The notes under the pieces: generated by a model
Told to the model about the DNA's origin: nothing
Databases searched by the model: none
What the model saw: only the letters and a program-made list of their open reading frames with translations
NCBI GenBank assembly: GCA_038209775.1
Contig: JBBQXK010000008.1
Location: forward strand, 52,480 to 116,479
Origin: JBBQXK01 sp038209775
Lineage (GTDB): Bacteria > Pseudomonadota > Alphaproteobacteria > Rhodobacterales > Rhodobacteraceae
DNA: 64,000 nucleotides
Reading direction: 5' to 3'
Shown: piece after piece, positions 42,560-51,017 of the stretch
Position numbering within the stretch: the first letter of the stretch is position 1
How the letters are laid out: each line of letters begins with the position of its first letter
Program-made: the position numbers and the translations under genes

Positions 42560-43575
42560 CCGATATCCTGATCCGGGTCGATGGGCGGGCGGGCCGCATC
42601 ACACTTACCCGCCCGCAGGCGCTCAACGCCGTCACCTGGGACATGTGTCTGGCCATCGAGGCGACTTTGGCGCGGTGGCGTGACGCCCCCGGCATCGACC
42701 TTGTGCTGATCGACGCCGAGGGCACGCGCGCCTTTTGTGCCGGTGGCGACCTTGCCGACATCTACAAGGCCGGGCGCGCGGGCCAGTTCGATCATGGCGC
42801 CAGGTTCTGGCGCGACGAATACCGGCTGAACGCCGCAATCCGCGCTTATCCCAAGCCGGTGGTCACCCTGATGCAGGGGTATGTCATGGGCGGCGGCGTC
42901 GGCATCGGGTGCCACGCGCACACCCGCGTGGTCGGGGATACCAGCCGGATCGCCCTGCCCGAATGTGGCATCGGGCTGGTGCCCGATGCGGGCAGCAGCC
43001 TGTTGCTGGCGCAGGCACCCGGGCATCTGGGCGAATACCTTGGGCTGACCGGGGCGCGGATGGGGCCGGGCGATGCGATCCTTGCGGGGTTCGCAGACCT
43101 TTACCTGCCCGAGGCCGCGTGGCCCGCCGCGATTGCCACGCTGTGTGCCAGCGGCGACCCCGGCACGCTGATGGCCCAACCGCCGCCCCTGTCCCCCCTT
43201 GCCGCGAACGAACCCGCGATCAGCGCCGTGTTCGCCAACACCCTCACCACCACCGTCGAACGTCTGGCAGCATCAACCGCCGATTGGGCTGCCCCCGCCG
43301 CGGCCGCGATCATGGCGGCAAGCCCGCTGTCGCTGCACGCCGCACAGGACATCATCCGCACCGTCCGCGCCGCGCCTGACATGGCCCATGCGCTGGATCA
43401 CGAGTACCGCTTCACAGCCCGGTCGCTGGAACACGGCGACTTTCTCGAAGGTATCCGCGCCCAGATCATCGACCGCGACCGCACCCCCCGCTGGCGTCAT
43501 GCGGCACCGTCCGCCGTACCCGCCGCCGACATTGCGCGAATGCGCGCACCCCTGCCACAGGAGCCTGCCCCATGA
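42556..43575 (+). CDS. 3-hydroxyisobutyryl-CoA hydrolase / enoyl-CoA hydratase family
   Basis: A 339-residue crotonase-fold protein. The context and length fit 3-hydroxyisobutyryl-CoA hydrolase (HIBCH), releasing 3-hydroxyisobutyrate in valine degradation. The oxyanion-hole blocks are AFCAGGDLADIY and GYVMGGGVGIGCHAHTRVVGD, followed by ALPECGIGLVPDAGSSLLLA. ATGA overlaps with both neighbours show a tight acd-hibch-mmsB operon. An enoyl-CoA hydratase activity is the alternative. Confidence 0.9.
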   Translation: MTDILIRVDGRAGRITLTRPQALNAVTWDMCLAIEATLARWRDAPGIDLVLIDAEGTRAFCAGGDLADIYKAGRAGQFDHGARFWRDEYRLNAAIRAYPKPVVTLMQGYVMGGGVGIGCHAHTRVVGDTSRIALPECGIGLVPDAGSSLLLAQAPGHLGEYLGLTGARMGPGDAILAGFADLYLPEAAWPAAIATLCASGDPGTLMAQPPPLSPLAANEPAISAVFANTLTTTVERLAASTADWAAPAAAAIMAASPLSLHAAQDIIRTVRAAPDMAHALDHEYRFTARSLEHGDFLEGIRAQIIDRDRTPRWRHAAPSAVPAADIARMRAPLPQEPAP

Positions 43576-44444
43576 CCATTGCCTTCATCGGACTGGGAAA
43601 TATGGGTGCCCCCATGGCGCTGAACCTTGTGCGCGCCGGGTATGCGGTGACCGGCCACGACCCCGCCACCCCCTGCCCCGAAGGCGTCACCCCAGCCGAC
43701 AGCACGGGTACAGCGGTGGCGGGGGCAAAGGTGGTCATCACCATGCTGCCCCACGGTGCCGCCCTGCGCAGTGTTGCCGAAACGGTGCGCTCCTTGGCGA
43801 CCAAAGGCACCCTACACATCGACTGCTCCACCGTTGAGGTGGCAACCGCCCGCGCTGTGGCCAAACTTGGCCATGCGGCGGGGCTTGTCACGGTCGATGC
43901 GCCGGTGTCGGGCGGGGTAAAGGGGGCCACCGATGGCACCTTGACCTTCATGGCCGGCGGCAGCGATGCGGCCTTTGCCGCCGCCCTGCCGTATCTGCAG
44001 GCGATGGGCCAACGGCAGGTGCATTGCGGTGACGCAGGGGCCGGACAGGCGGCCAAGATCTGCAACAACATGATCCTAGGCGTCACGATGATCGCCACCT
44101 GCGAAGCGTTCGCGCTGGCCGACAAGTTGGGCCTTGACCGGCAGAAGATGTTCGATGTGGTGTCCACCTCGTCGGGGCAAAGCTGGTCGATGAACACCTA
44201 TTGCGCGGCACCTGGGGTCGGCCCCGTCAGCCCTGCCGACAACGACTATCGCCCCGGATTTGCAGCGGAACTGATGCTCAAGGATCTCGGGCTAAGCCAG
44301 GACGCCGCCGAGGCGGCGAATGCCGACACGCCGATGGGGGCGCTGGCGCTGGCGCTGTACCGCCGGTTTGTCGAGGAGGAGGGCGGTCGGGGGCGCGACT
44401 TTTCCGCCATGCTGCCCCGGTTTGTTGCACGCGGGCGCAATTGA
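43572..44444 (+). CDS. mmsB: 3-hydroxyisobutyrate dehydrogenase
   Basis: A 290-residue NAD+-dependent beta-hydroxyacid dehydrogenase making methylmalonate semialdehyde, the substrate of MmsA. The Rossmann motif is IAFIGLGNMGAPMALNLVRAG. The substrate-binding TVDAPVSGGVKGATDGTLTFMAGG and the catalytic Lys in GAGQAAKICNNMILG are intact. It overlaps the HIBCH gene by 4 bp. Together with mmsA at 37894 it completes the lower valine pathway. Confidence 0.94.
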   Translation: MTIAFIGLGNMGAPMALNLVRAGYAVTGHDPATPCPEGVTPADSTGTAVAGAKVVITMLPHGAALRSVAETVRSLATKGTLHIDCSTVEVATARAVAKLGHAAGLVTVDAPVSGGVKGATDGTLTFMAGGSDAAFAAALPYLQAMGQRQVHCGDAGAGQAAKICNNMILGVTMIATCEAFALADKLGLDRQKMFDVVSTSSGQSWSMNTYCAAPGVGPVSPADNDYRPGFAAELMLKDLGLSQDAAEAANADTPMGALALALYRRFVEEEGGRGRDFSAMLPRFVARGRN

Positions 44445-44455
44445 CGGGCGCGAGT

Positions 44456-44469
44456 TTGTTCCAGATCAA
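44456..44469. promoter_or_regulatory. FNR/DNR-like box upstream of the DUF2892 gene
   Basis: TTGT-TCCAGA-TCAA matches the TTGA-N6-TCAA palindrome of FNR-type regulators with one change. It lies 76 bp upstream of the DUF2892 start, in a 100-bp gap after mmsB. Activation at low oxygen is possible. Confidence 0.4.
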
Positions 44470-44544
44470 GGTGGCGCAGTCAGTTCTGGTGTACGCTTAT
44501 GCGCATCCGGGGCCGGTTCCCGGGCATTCAGAAGGACACGCAAC

Positions 44545-44754
44545 ATGCTGAAAACCAATGTCGGCGGGATCGACCGGGCGCTGCGCATCGCCCTTGGGGT
44601 GGCGCTGCTGGTCTGGTTCTTTCTCGATCAGGGTCAGGGGTTCTGGCACTGGGCCAAGCTGATTGGCATCGTGCCGATCCTGACCGCGACGCTGTCCACC
44701 TGCCCGCTTTACTCTGTTCTGGGCCTGTCGACCTGTCCGGTGAAGGCCGCCTGA
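44545..44754 (+). CDS. DUF2892 family membrane protein
   Basis: A 69-residue inner-membrane protein (YgaP-like transmembrane family): NVGGIDRALRIALGVALLVWFFL, then a second helix with IGIVPILTATLSTCPLYSVLGLSTCPV. The two Cys (TCPLYSVLGLSTCP) are typical for the family and may bind or handle sulfur. AAGGA precedes the ATG. An FNR-like box lies upstream. It is convergent with uvrA, 3 bp apart. Confidence 0.88.
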   Translation: MLKTNVGGIDRALRIALGVALLVWFFLDQGQGFWHWAKLIGIVPILTATLSTCPLYSVLGLSTCPVKAA

Positions 44755-44757
44755 CGC

Positions 44758-47622
44758 CTATTCCGCCGCCACCCGACGCGCCTTGAGCATGTCCTTGAGG
44801 TAGCGCCCGGTATGGCTGTCCTCGGCACGCGCGATGGTCTCAGGCGTGCCGGTGGCGATGATCTGCCCGCCGCCGTCGCCGCCCTCGGGGCCGATGTCGA
44901 TCACCCAGTCGGCGGTTTTCACCACGTCTAGGTTGTGTTCGATCACCACGACGGTATTGCCCTGTTCGACCAGTTCATGCAGCACTTCCAACAGCTTGCG
45001 CACGTCTTCGAAGTGCAGTCCGGTGGTGGGTTCGTCCAGAATATACAACGTCCGCCCGGTGGCCCGGCGGGAAAGCTCCTTGGACAACTTCACCCGCTGC
45101 GCCTCGCCGCCCGACAGCGTGGTCGCCTGCTGGCCAACCTTGATGTAGCCAAGGCCCACCTGACACAGCGCATCCATCTTTTCCCGGATCGACGGCACGG
45201 CCTGAAAGAACCCCTGCGCATCTTCACACGTCATATCAAGAACATCTGCGATACTTTTGTTCTTGAACTTTATTTCCAGGGTTTCCCGGTTGTACCGCTG
45301 GCCCTTGCACGTCTCGCAGGTCACATAGACATCGGGCAGAAAGTTCATCTCGATCTTCAACAGCCCGTCGCCCTGACAGGCCTCGCACCGCCCGCCCTTG
45401 ACGTTAAAGCTGAACCGACCCGGCTGATACCCCCGCGCCTTGGATTCCGGCAATCCCGCGAACCAGTCACGAATGGGCGTGAAGGCCCCGGTGTAAGTGG
45501 CCGGATTTGAACGCGGCGTACGGCCAATAGCGCGCTGATCAATGTCGATGACCTTGTCCAGATGCTCGAACCCCCGGATCGTCTCGCAAGGTGCCGGCGT
45601 CTCGTGCGCGCCGTTCAGGCGGCTCGCGGCGGTCTTGAACAAGGTCTCGATGGTCAGCGTCGATTTGCCCCCGCCCGAAACACCCGTGACACAGACAAAC
45701 ATCCCCAGCGGAAAATCCACCGTCACATTGCGCAGGTTGTTCCCCGTGGCCCCCACAACGGTCAGCTTTTTCCCCGATCCGGTTCGCCGCACCTTCGGCA
45801 CGGCAATCGACCGCGTCCCCGACAGGTACTGCCCGGTCAGGCTGGCCGGGTCTGCGGCCACATGCGCGGGCGTGCCGTGGCTGATCACCATGCCGCCATG
45901 CACCCCCGCCCCCGGCCCCATGTCGAACACATAATCCGCCTCGCGGATCGCATCCTCATCATGTTCCACCACCAGAACAGTATTGCCCGCATCGCGCAGG
46001 TTCTTGAGCGTGGTCAACAGCCGGTCATTGTCGCGCTGGTGCAGGCCGATGGATGGTTCATCCAGCACATACAGCACGCCCGTCAGACCGCTGCCGATCT
46101 GCGACGCGAGGCGAATACGCTGCGATTCCCCCCCCGACAGCGTGCCCGCATTGCGCGACAGTGTCAGATAGTTCAGCCCAACGTTCACCAGAAACCCAAG
46201 CCGTTCGCGAATCTCCTTGAGGATGGCCTTCGCAATCTCGTTCTTCTGCCCGGTCAGCGCCGCAGGCACCGTGGCGATCCATTCATGCGCCTCGGCAATC
46301 GACATCTGCACCACCTGCCCCACATGCATGCCCGCGATCTTGACCGCCAGCGCCTCGGGCCGCAGCCGGTATCCGCCACAAGCACCGCAGGACCGGTTGT
46401 TCTGATACCGCTCCATCTCCTCGCGGCTCCAGTTGCTGTCGGTTTCGCGATAGCGGCGTTCCATATTGGGGATCACCCCCTCGAACACGCGGCTGACCTT
46501 GTAGACGCGGCCCCCCTCGTCATAGCTGAAGGTAATCTCCTGCCCGCCCGACCCGCGCAGGAACAACTCCTTGACGTTCTCCGGCAGGTCCTTCCATTTC
46601 TTCTTTTTGTCAAAGCCATAGTGCCGCGCAAGTGCGTCAACCGTCTGGGTGAAGTACGGCGATTTCGACTTGGCCCATGGCGCAATCGCCCCTCCCGGAA
46701 TGGTCAGCCCCTGATCCGGCACCACCAGCCGCTCGTCAAAGAACAACTCCACCCCAAGGCCGTCGCACACCGGACAGGCCCCGAACGGCGCGTTGAAACT
46801 GAACAACCGCGGTTCGATCTCGGCAATCGTAAACCCCGAGACAGGACAGGCGAATTTCTCGGAATAGGTTTTCCGCACCGGATCGCCTTCGCCCTCGGCA
46901 GGCGCGGTTTCAATAACCGCAATCCCGTCGGCCAGGTTCAGCGCCGTGCGGAAACTGTCGGCCAGCCGCGTCTGCAGGCCGTCCTTGACCACGATCCGGT
47001 CAACCACCACGTCGATGTCATGGCGCAGCTTCTTGTCCAGCGTGGGCGGCTCGTCCAGCTCATAGAACGCCCCGTCAACCTTGACGCGCTGGAACCCTTG
47101 CTTGCGCAAGTCGATGAATTCTTTCTTGTATTCGCCCTTGCGGTCACGGATGATCGGCGCCAGCAGATAGGCGCGCGCGCCCTCCTCCATCGCCATCACC
47201 GCATCGACCATGTCCTGCACCTGCATCGCTTCGATCGGCAGGCCGGTGGTGGGCGAAAACGGCGTGCCGACACGGGCGAACAGCAGGCGCAGATAGTCGT
47301 AGATTTCCGTCACCGTCCCCACGGTTGACCGGGGGTTCTTGGAGGTGGTCTTCTGCTCGATGGAAATCGCCGGGGACAGACCCGAGATATGGTCCACATC
47401 CGGCTTGCCCATCATGTCCAGAAACTGCCGCGCATAGGCCGACAGGCTTTCGACATAGCGCCGCTGCCCCTCGGCATAGATCGTGTCGAACGCCAGCGAG
47501 GATTTGCCCGACCCCGACAGCCCGGTGATCACCACCAACTGGTCGCGCGGAATGTCCACATCGACGCCCCGCAGGTTATGCTCGCGCGCGCCCCGTACGG
47601 ATATGAACTTCTGCTCGGCCAT
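44758..47622 (-). CDS. uvrA: Excinuclease ABC subunit A
   Basis: A 954-residue DNA-damage recognition ATPase of nucleotide-excision repair. Walker A motifs are GLSGSGKSSLAFDT and GVSGGGKSTLTIETL. Signature LSGGE motifs occur in TLSGGESQRIRLAS and TLSGGEAQRVKLS. Zinc-type Cys pairs are in CPVSGFTIAEIEPRLFSFNAPFGACPVCDGLG-like and CEACQGDGLLKIEMNFLPDVYVTCETCKG-like positions. ATG 47622 (MAEQKFISVRG) is preferred over an upstream TTG at 47640. An SOS box lies 66 bp upstream, so it is damage-inducible. Confidence 0.97.
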   Translation of the reverse strand: MAEQKFISVRGAREHNLRGVDVDIPRDQLVVITGLSGSGKSSLAFDTIYAEGQRRYVESLSAYARQFLDMMGKPDVDHISGLSPAISIEQKTTSKNPRSTVGTVTEIYDYLRLLFARVGTPFSPTTGLPIEAMQVQDMVDAVMAMEEGARAYLLAPIIRDRKGEYKKEFIDLRKQGFQRVKVDGAFYELDEPPTLDKKLRHDIDVVVDRIVVKDGLQTRLADSFRTALNLADGIAVIETAPAEGEGDPVRKTYSEKFACPVSGFTIAEIEPRLFSFNAPFGACPVCDGLGVELFFDERLVVPDQGLTIPGGAIAPWAKSKSPYFTQTVDALARHYGFDKKKKWKDLPENVKELFLRGSGGQEITFSYDEGGRVYKVSRVFEGVIPNMERRYRETDSNWSREEMERYQNNRSCGACGGYRLRPEALAVKIAGMHVGQVVQMSIAEAHEWIATVPAALTGQKNEIAKAILKEIRERLGFLVNVGLNYLTLSRNAGTLSGGESQRIRLASQIGSGLTGVLYVLDEPSIGLHQRDNDRLLTTLKNLRDAGNTVLVVEHDEDAIREADYVFDMGPGAGVHGGMVISHGTPAHVAADPASLTGQYLSGTRSIAVPKVRRTGSGKKLTVVGATGNNLRNVTVDFPLGMFVCVTGVSGGGKSTLTIETLFKTAASRLNGAHETPAPCETIRGFEHLDKVIDIDQRAIGRTPRSNPATYTGAFTPIRDWFAGLPESKARGYQPGRFSFNVKGGRCEACQGDGLLKIEMNFLPDVYVTCETCKGQRYNRETLEIKFKNKSIADVLDMTCEDAQGFFQAVPSIREKMDALCQVGLGYIKVGQQATTLSGGEAQRVKLSKELSRRATGRTLYILDEPTTGLHFEDVRKLLEVLHELVEQGNTVVVIEHNLDVVKTADWVIDIGPEGGDGGGQIIATGTPETIARAEDSHTGRYLKDMLKARRVAAE

Positions 47623-47687
47623 GCCAACCCCCGCCTTCAACGGTCAAGACATAGGCGAACGCGCCCGAGTCTCCAATCAAGATTTGT

Positions 47688-47702
47688 GAACAAAGAATGA
47701 AC
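47688..47702 (-). promoter_or_regulatory. LexA (SOS) box upstream of uvrA
   Basis: GAAC-N7-GAAC at 47688-47702 reads GTTC-N7-GTTC on the coding strand of uvrA. This is the LexA motif of alphaproteobacteria. It lies 66 bp before the uvrA start and 14 bp from the end of the MFS gene. Confidence 0.75.
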
Positions 47703-47715
47703 GAATGGCAATCTG

Positions 47716-48891
47716 TCATGCCTGGGCGCGGCGGGCCGCCTGCCATGTGTGCAGCACGATCCCCAGAACGCAGAACGGCACTGCGAAAACAACGATGGCC
47801 GCAGGCCCCAGTGCCGCCAGCATCATGGCCAGGACCGGCGTGCCCGTCGTGGTGCCCAGATTGCCAAGCTGCGCAATCGCCCCCGCCGCCCGCGCCCGAT
47901 CCTCGGTCGCGGGGTTCAGCGCGGGGATGGCGGCAAAGCTTGCCCCCTGCACGATGCCCAGCGCCGCCGCCATGACCATTGCCCCGGCCTCCATCACCAC
48001 CGGCTGGCTCAGCCCTGCGCCGAACACCGCCAGCCCCGCAATCGCCACCACAAACCCCCCCTGCACCAGCCGCACCGGCCCGACGCGCCCCAACAACCAC
48101 ACCCCCAGCGTCAGCGACACGGCAATCGAGATCACCGGCATTCCCGCTGCCACCCGCGCGCGCGCGTCCTCGGGGAACAACGGCGGCAGCAGCGTCAGCA
48201 CCGCTACATAGATGATGGTGTAACAGACGAACCCGAACGCCGGGGCTGCCACGAACGGGCTGGCATAGATCGCCCGGTGCTGCGCCAGCAGCCCCCGCGC
48301 ACCCGCCACCCGCGCCACCACCGGATCGACCGGCAGCACCTGTGCCAGCACTACCGCCAGCACCGCCATCCACCCCGCATGCGCCACAAACAGCCCGCCT
48401 GCCCCATAAGCCGCCACGAACGGCGGTGCCACCAGCGCCAGCACGGCATAGGTCAGGCCAAAGAAGCTTGACCATAACGTCATCGCCAACCCCAGATGGC
48501 GCGGCCCGGCCACGGCGGCTATCGCCGTCGGCCCCACCACCACGATGGCCAGATGCGACACGCCCTCGACCACCCGCAGGGCCATCATCACCGGATAGGG
48601 CGGCAAAACGGCCTGCCCCAGCGACACCACGGCCCCCATCACCAGCGCCGCCACCATCGCCCGCCGGGGGCCGATCCGCGCCACCAGAATCCCCGCCGTG
48701 GTGCCGAAGATCAGCCCCACCACACCGACGACCGACACCAGAAGCCCCAGCGCCACCGCCCCATGATCGCCATAGCGCAGCGCCAGATCATCATACAGGA
48801 CCGACACCTTGCCAAACTGCGCCGCAGCCCCAAGGCCGGCGGCCCAGATCGCAAGTATCGTCAATGCCCTGCCCACACCCGCCCCTTTCAT
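47716..48891 (-). CDS. MFS transporter
   Basis: A 391-residue transporter with about 12 hydrophobic helices. Motif-A-like features (GTTAGILVARIGPRRAMVAALVMGAVVSLGQ) mark it as MFS. The substrate cannot be told. Its ATG (48891) lies inside the dispersed element: the box GGATATTTGGGCAAAG runs directly into ATGAA. No other good ribosome site precedes it, so the element may supply it. The upstream lpdA (65 bp) is in the same orientation. Confidence 0.85.
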   Translation of the reverse strand: MKGAGVGRALTILAIWAAGLGAAAQFGKVSVLYDDLALRYGDHGAVALGLLVSVVGVVGLIFGTTAGILVARIGPRRAMVAALVMGAVVSLGQAVLPPYPVMMALRVVEGVSHLAIVVVGPTAIAAVAGPRHLGLAMTLWSSFFGLTYAVLALVAPPFVAAYGAGGLFVAHAGWMAVLAVVLAQVLPVDPVVARVAGARGLLAQHRAIYASPFVAAPAFGFVCYTIIYVAVLTLLPPLFPEDARARVAAGMPVISIAVSLTLGVWLLGRVGPVRLVQGGFVVAIAGLAVFGAGLSQPVVMEAGAMVMAAALGIVQGASFAAIPALNPATEDRARAAGAIAQLGNLGTTTGTPVLAMMLAALGPAAIVVFAVPFCVLGIVLHTWQAARRAQA

Positions 48892-48944
48892 CTTTGCCCA
48901 AATATCCTCGGGGGGGGCCGCAGGCGGGGGGCAGACAGCCCCCC
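48887..48944 (-). repeat. Dispersed element copy 3, containing the MFS start
   Basis: The box TTCATCTTTGCCCAAATATC (48887-48906) is followed by a GC-rich stretch and a hairpin GGGGGGC-AGACA-GCCCCCC (48926-48944). The hairpin lies 12 bp after the lpdA stop and could end its transcription. The reverse complement box holds the MFS ATG. Confidence 0.6.
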
Positions 48945-48955
48945 TGCAACCGCCG

Positions 48956-50353
48956 TCAGATGTGCAGCGCGCGGCCGTAAGCGTCCAGCACCGCCTCGTG
49001 CATCATCTCGGACAGGGTCGGATGCGGGAACACCGTCTCCATCAACTCGGCCTCGGTCGTCTCCAGCGTCCGGCCGATGACATAACCCTGGATCAGTTCG
49101 GTAACCTCGGCCCCAACCATATGCGCGCCCAGCAACTCGCCTGTGGCCGCGTCGAACACCGTCTTGATCAGCCCCTCGCTTTCGCCCAGCGCAATCGCCT
49201 TGCCGTTGCCGATGAACGGGAACCGGCCCACCTTGACCTCGTGCCCTGCGGCGCGCGCCTTGTCCTCGGTCATGCCCACTGATGCAATCTGCGGATAGCA
49301 ATAGGTGCAGCCCGCAATCGACCCCGGCTTGATCGGATGCGGATGCTTACCCGCGATCAATTCGGCCACCATCACCCCTTCATGCGACGCCTTGTGCGCC
49401 AGCCACGGCGCCCCAGCGATGTCGCCGATGGCATAGACCCCGGCCACCCCAGTGCGGCAATATTCGTCCGTCACCACATGCGTCCGGTCGACCTTCACGC
49501 CCACGGCTTCCAGCCCCAGCCCTTCGGTATTGCCGACGATGCCCACGGCGGAAATCACCGTATCGTAATCCCGCGTCTCGATTTTGCCGCCCATCTCGAT
49601 ATGCGCGGTCACGCCAACACCCGGCTTCCGGTCCAGCTTCTTCACCGAAGCCTTCTCCAGAATCGTCATCCCCTGCTTCAAGAATGCCTTCTTTGCAAAG
49701 GTTGCAATCTCGGCATCTTCCACCGGCAGGATGCGGTCCATCACCTCGACCACCGTGGTGTCCGACCCCATCGTGTTGAAGAAACTCGCAAACTCGATCC
49801 CGATGGCCCCCGACCCGATCACTAAGAGCTTCTTCGGCATCCGCTTGGCCACCAGCGCATGCTTGTACGACCACACCAGATCGCCGTCCGCCTCCAGCCC
49901 CGGCAACTCACGCGCCCGTGCCCCGGTGGCAACCACGATGTTCGCAGCCTCCAGATCCTCGGTGCCTTTGTCGGTCTTGACCGACACGCGGCCACCCCCG
50001 GCCAGCGTCGCGGTCCCCATGAACACCGTCACCTTGTTCTTCTTCATCAGATGCCCGATGCCGCCGGACAACTGTTTCGCAATCCCCCGTGACCGCGCCA
50101 CCACCGCTGCCAGATCGAAACTGACGCCGGCTGCCGACAGCCCGAACTCCTTGGCGCGGTGCATCAGGTGGAACACTTCCGCCGACCGCAGCATCGCCTT
50201 GGTCGGGATGCAGCCCCAGTTGAGGCAGATGCCGCCCAGATGCTCACGCTCGACGATGGCGACCTTGAGGCCCAGTTGCGACCCCCGGATTGCCGCCACA
50301 TAGCCGCCGGGACCGGCACCGATCACGATCATGTCGAACTTCATGGTCGCCAT
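48956..50353 (-). CDS. lpdA: Dihydrolipoyl dehydrogenase
   Basis: A 465-residue E3 component that reoxidises dihydrolipoamide in 2-oxoacid dehydrogenase complexes, using FAD and NAD+. The FAD motif is IVIGAGPGGYVAAIRG-like, the redox disulfide is GGICLNWGCIPTKAM, the NAD motif GSGAIGIEFASFF, and the C-terminal HPTLSEMMHEAVLDA carries the catalytic His. ATG 50353 has GGGAGGG upstream. E1/E2 genes are not nearby, so the complex it serves cannot be told here. Confidence 0.96.
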   Translation of the reverse strand: MATMKFDMIVIGAGPGGYVAAIRGSQLGLKVAIVEREHLGGICLNWGCIPTKAMLRSAEVFHLMHRAKEFGLSAAGVSFDLAAVVARSRGIAKQLSGGIGHLMKKNKVTVFMGTATLAGGGRVSVKTDKGTEDLEAANIVVATGARARELPGLEADGDLVWSYKHALVAKRMPKKLLVIGSGAIGIEFASFFNTMGSDTTVVEVMDRILPVEDAEIATFAKKAFLKQGMTILEKASVKKLDRKPGVGVTAHIEMGGKIETRDYDTVISAVGIVGNTEGLGLEAVGVKVDRTHVVTDEYCRTGVAGVYAIGDIAGAPWLAHKASHEGVMVAELIAGKHPHPIKPGSIAGCTYCYPQIASVGMTEDKARAAGHEVKVGRFPFIGNGKAIALGESEGLIKTVFDAATGELLGAHMVGAEVTELIQGYVIGRTLETTEAELMETVFPHPTLSEMMHEAVLDAYGRALHI

Positions 50354-50447
50354 GTTTCCCTCCCAGGAAGAACTGGTTCACCCTTAAACCAATGCGCGCC
50401 GTCCAGCAACAAAGCCACCGCCGCACCGCCATGCAGCGAACGCATGG

Positions 50448-51017
50448 CTAGGGCCGCATCGCGTTGACCAGCGCCACATAGCCGCCCTCGTCCAGATACG
50501 CCTGTTCGTCGGGCGTATTCTCGCGCGACAGGGCGGCGTTGCGGGTGGGAAACCGGCCATAGCGGCGGATCACCTCGGCGTGGACAATCGCATGGTGCAG
50601 GTTGTCGGGTTCGGACGGCAGCCGCTCTTGGAACAACTGCACCGACAGCGCCTGATCGCCTGTATCCTCGGAATGCTCGAACGGCAGATAGAAGAACTGC
50701 CGCTCAGGTTCCGGCACCTCCATGTCCCAACCCGCGTCTATCGCGCGGCGGGCGGCAACAACGGCGTGGGGGTCGGTCGCAAAGGACTTCGCCTGCCCCC
50801 GGAACATGTTGCGCGGAAACTGGTCGGTCAGGATGACGAACGCAAGGGCCCCCACCGGCCCCTCGACCCAATGGTCAAGCCCGCCATGTTCGGCCGCGTC
50901 CCACAAATCCTGCCACCGGGCGCGCACATCGTCATCCAGATCTTCGCCGCCCTTGTACCAGCCCTCTTGGCCGACCGTGTGCAACCAGTATTCCAGCACC
51001 GCCACAGGATCGCTCAT
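50448..51017 (-). CDS. DUF924 family protein
   Basis: A 189-residue cytosolic protein of the DUF924 family (VLEYWLHTVGQEGWYKGGEDLDDDVRARWQDLWDAA... and FVILTDQFPRNMFRGQAKSFATDPHAV, ending with FPTRNAALSRENTPDEQAYL). It is helical and TPR-like. The start overlaps the MFS stop by 4 bp (ATGA), so the two are coupled. Its function is unknown. Confidence 0.92.
   Translation of the reverse strand: MSDPVAVLEYWLHTVGQEGWYKGGEDLDDDVRARWQDLWDAAEHGGLDHWVEGPVGALAFVILTDQFPRNMFRGQAKSFATDPHAVVAARRAIDAGWDMEVPEPERQFFYLPFEHSEDTGDQALSVQLFQERLPSEPDNLHHAIVHAEVIRRYGRFPTRNAALSRENTPDEQAYLDEGGYVALVNAMRP

Noticed and set aside
45562..47328. 588-codon plus-strand frame opposite uvrA
   Set aside because: Antisense to a perfectly conserved UvrA. 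Arg/His/Pro-rich composition marks it as a shadow.
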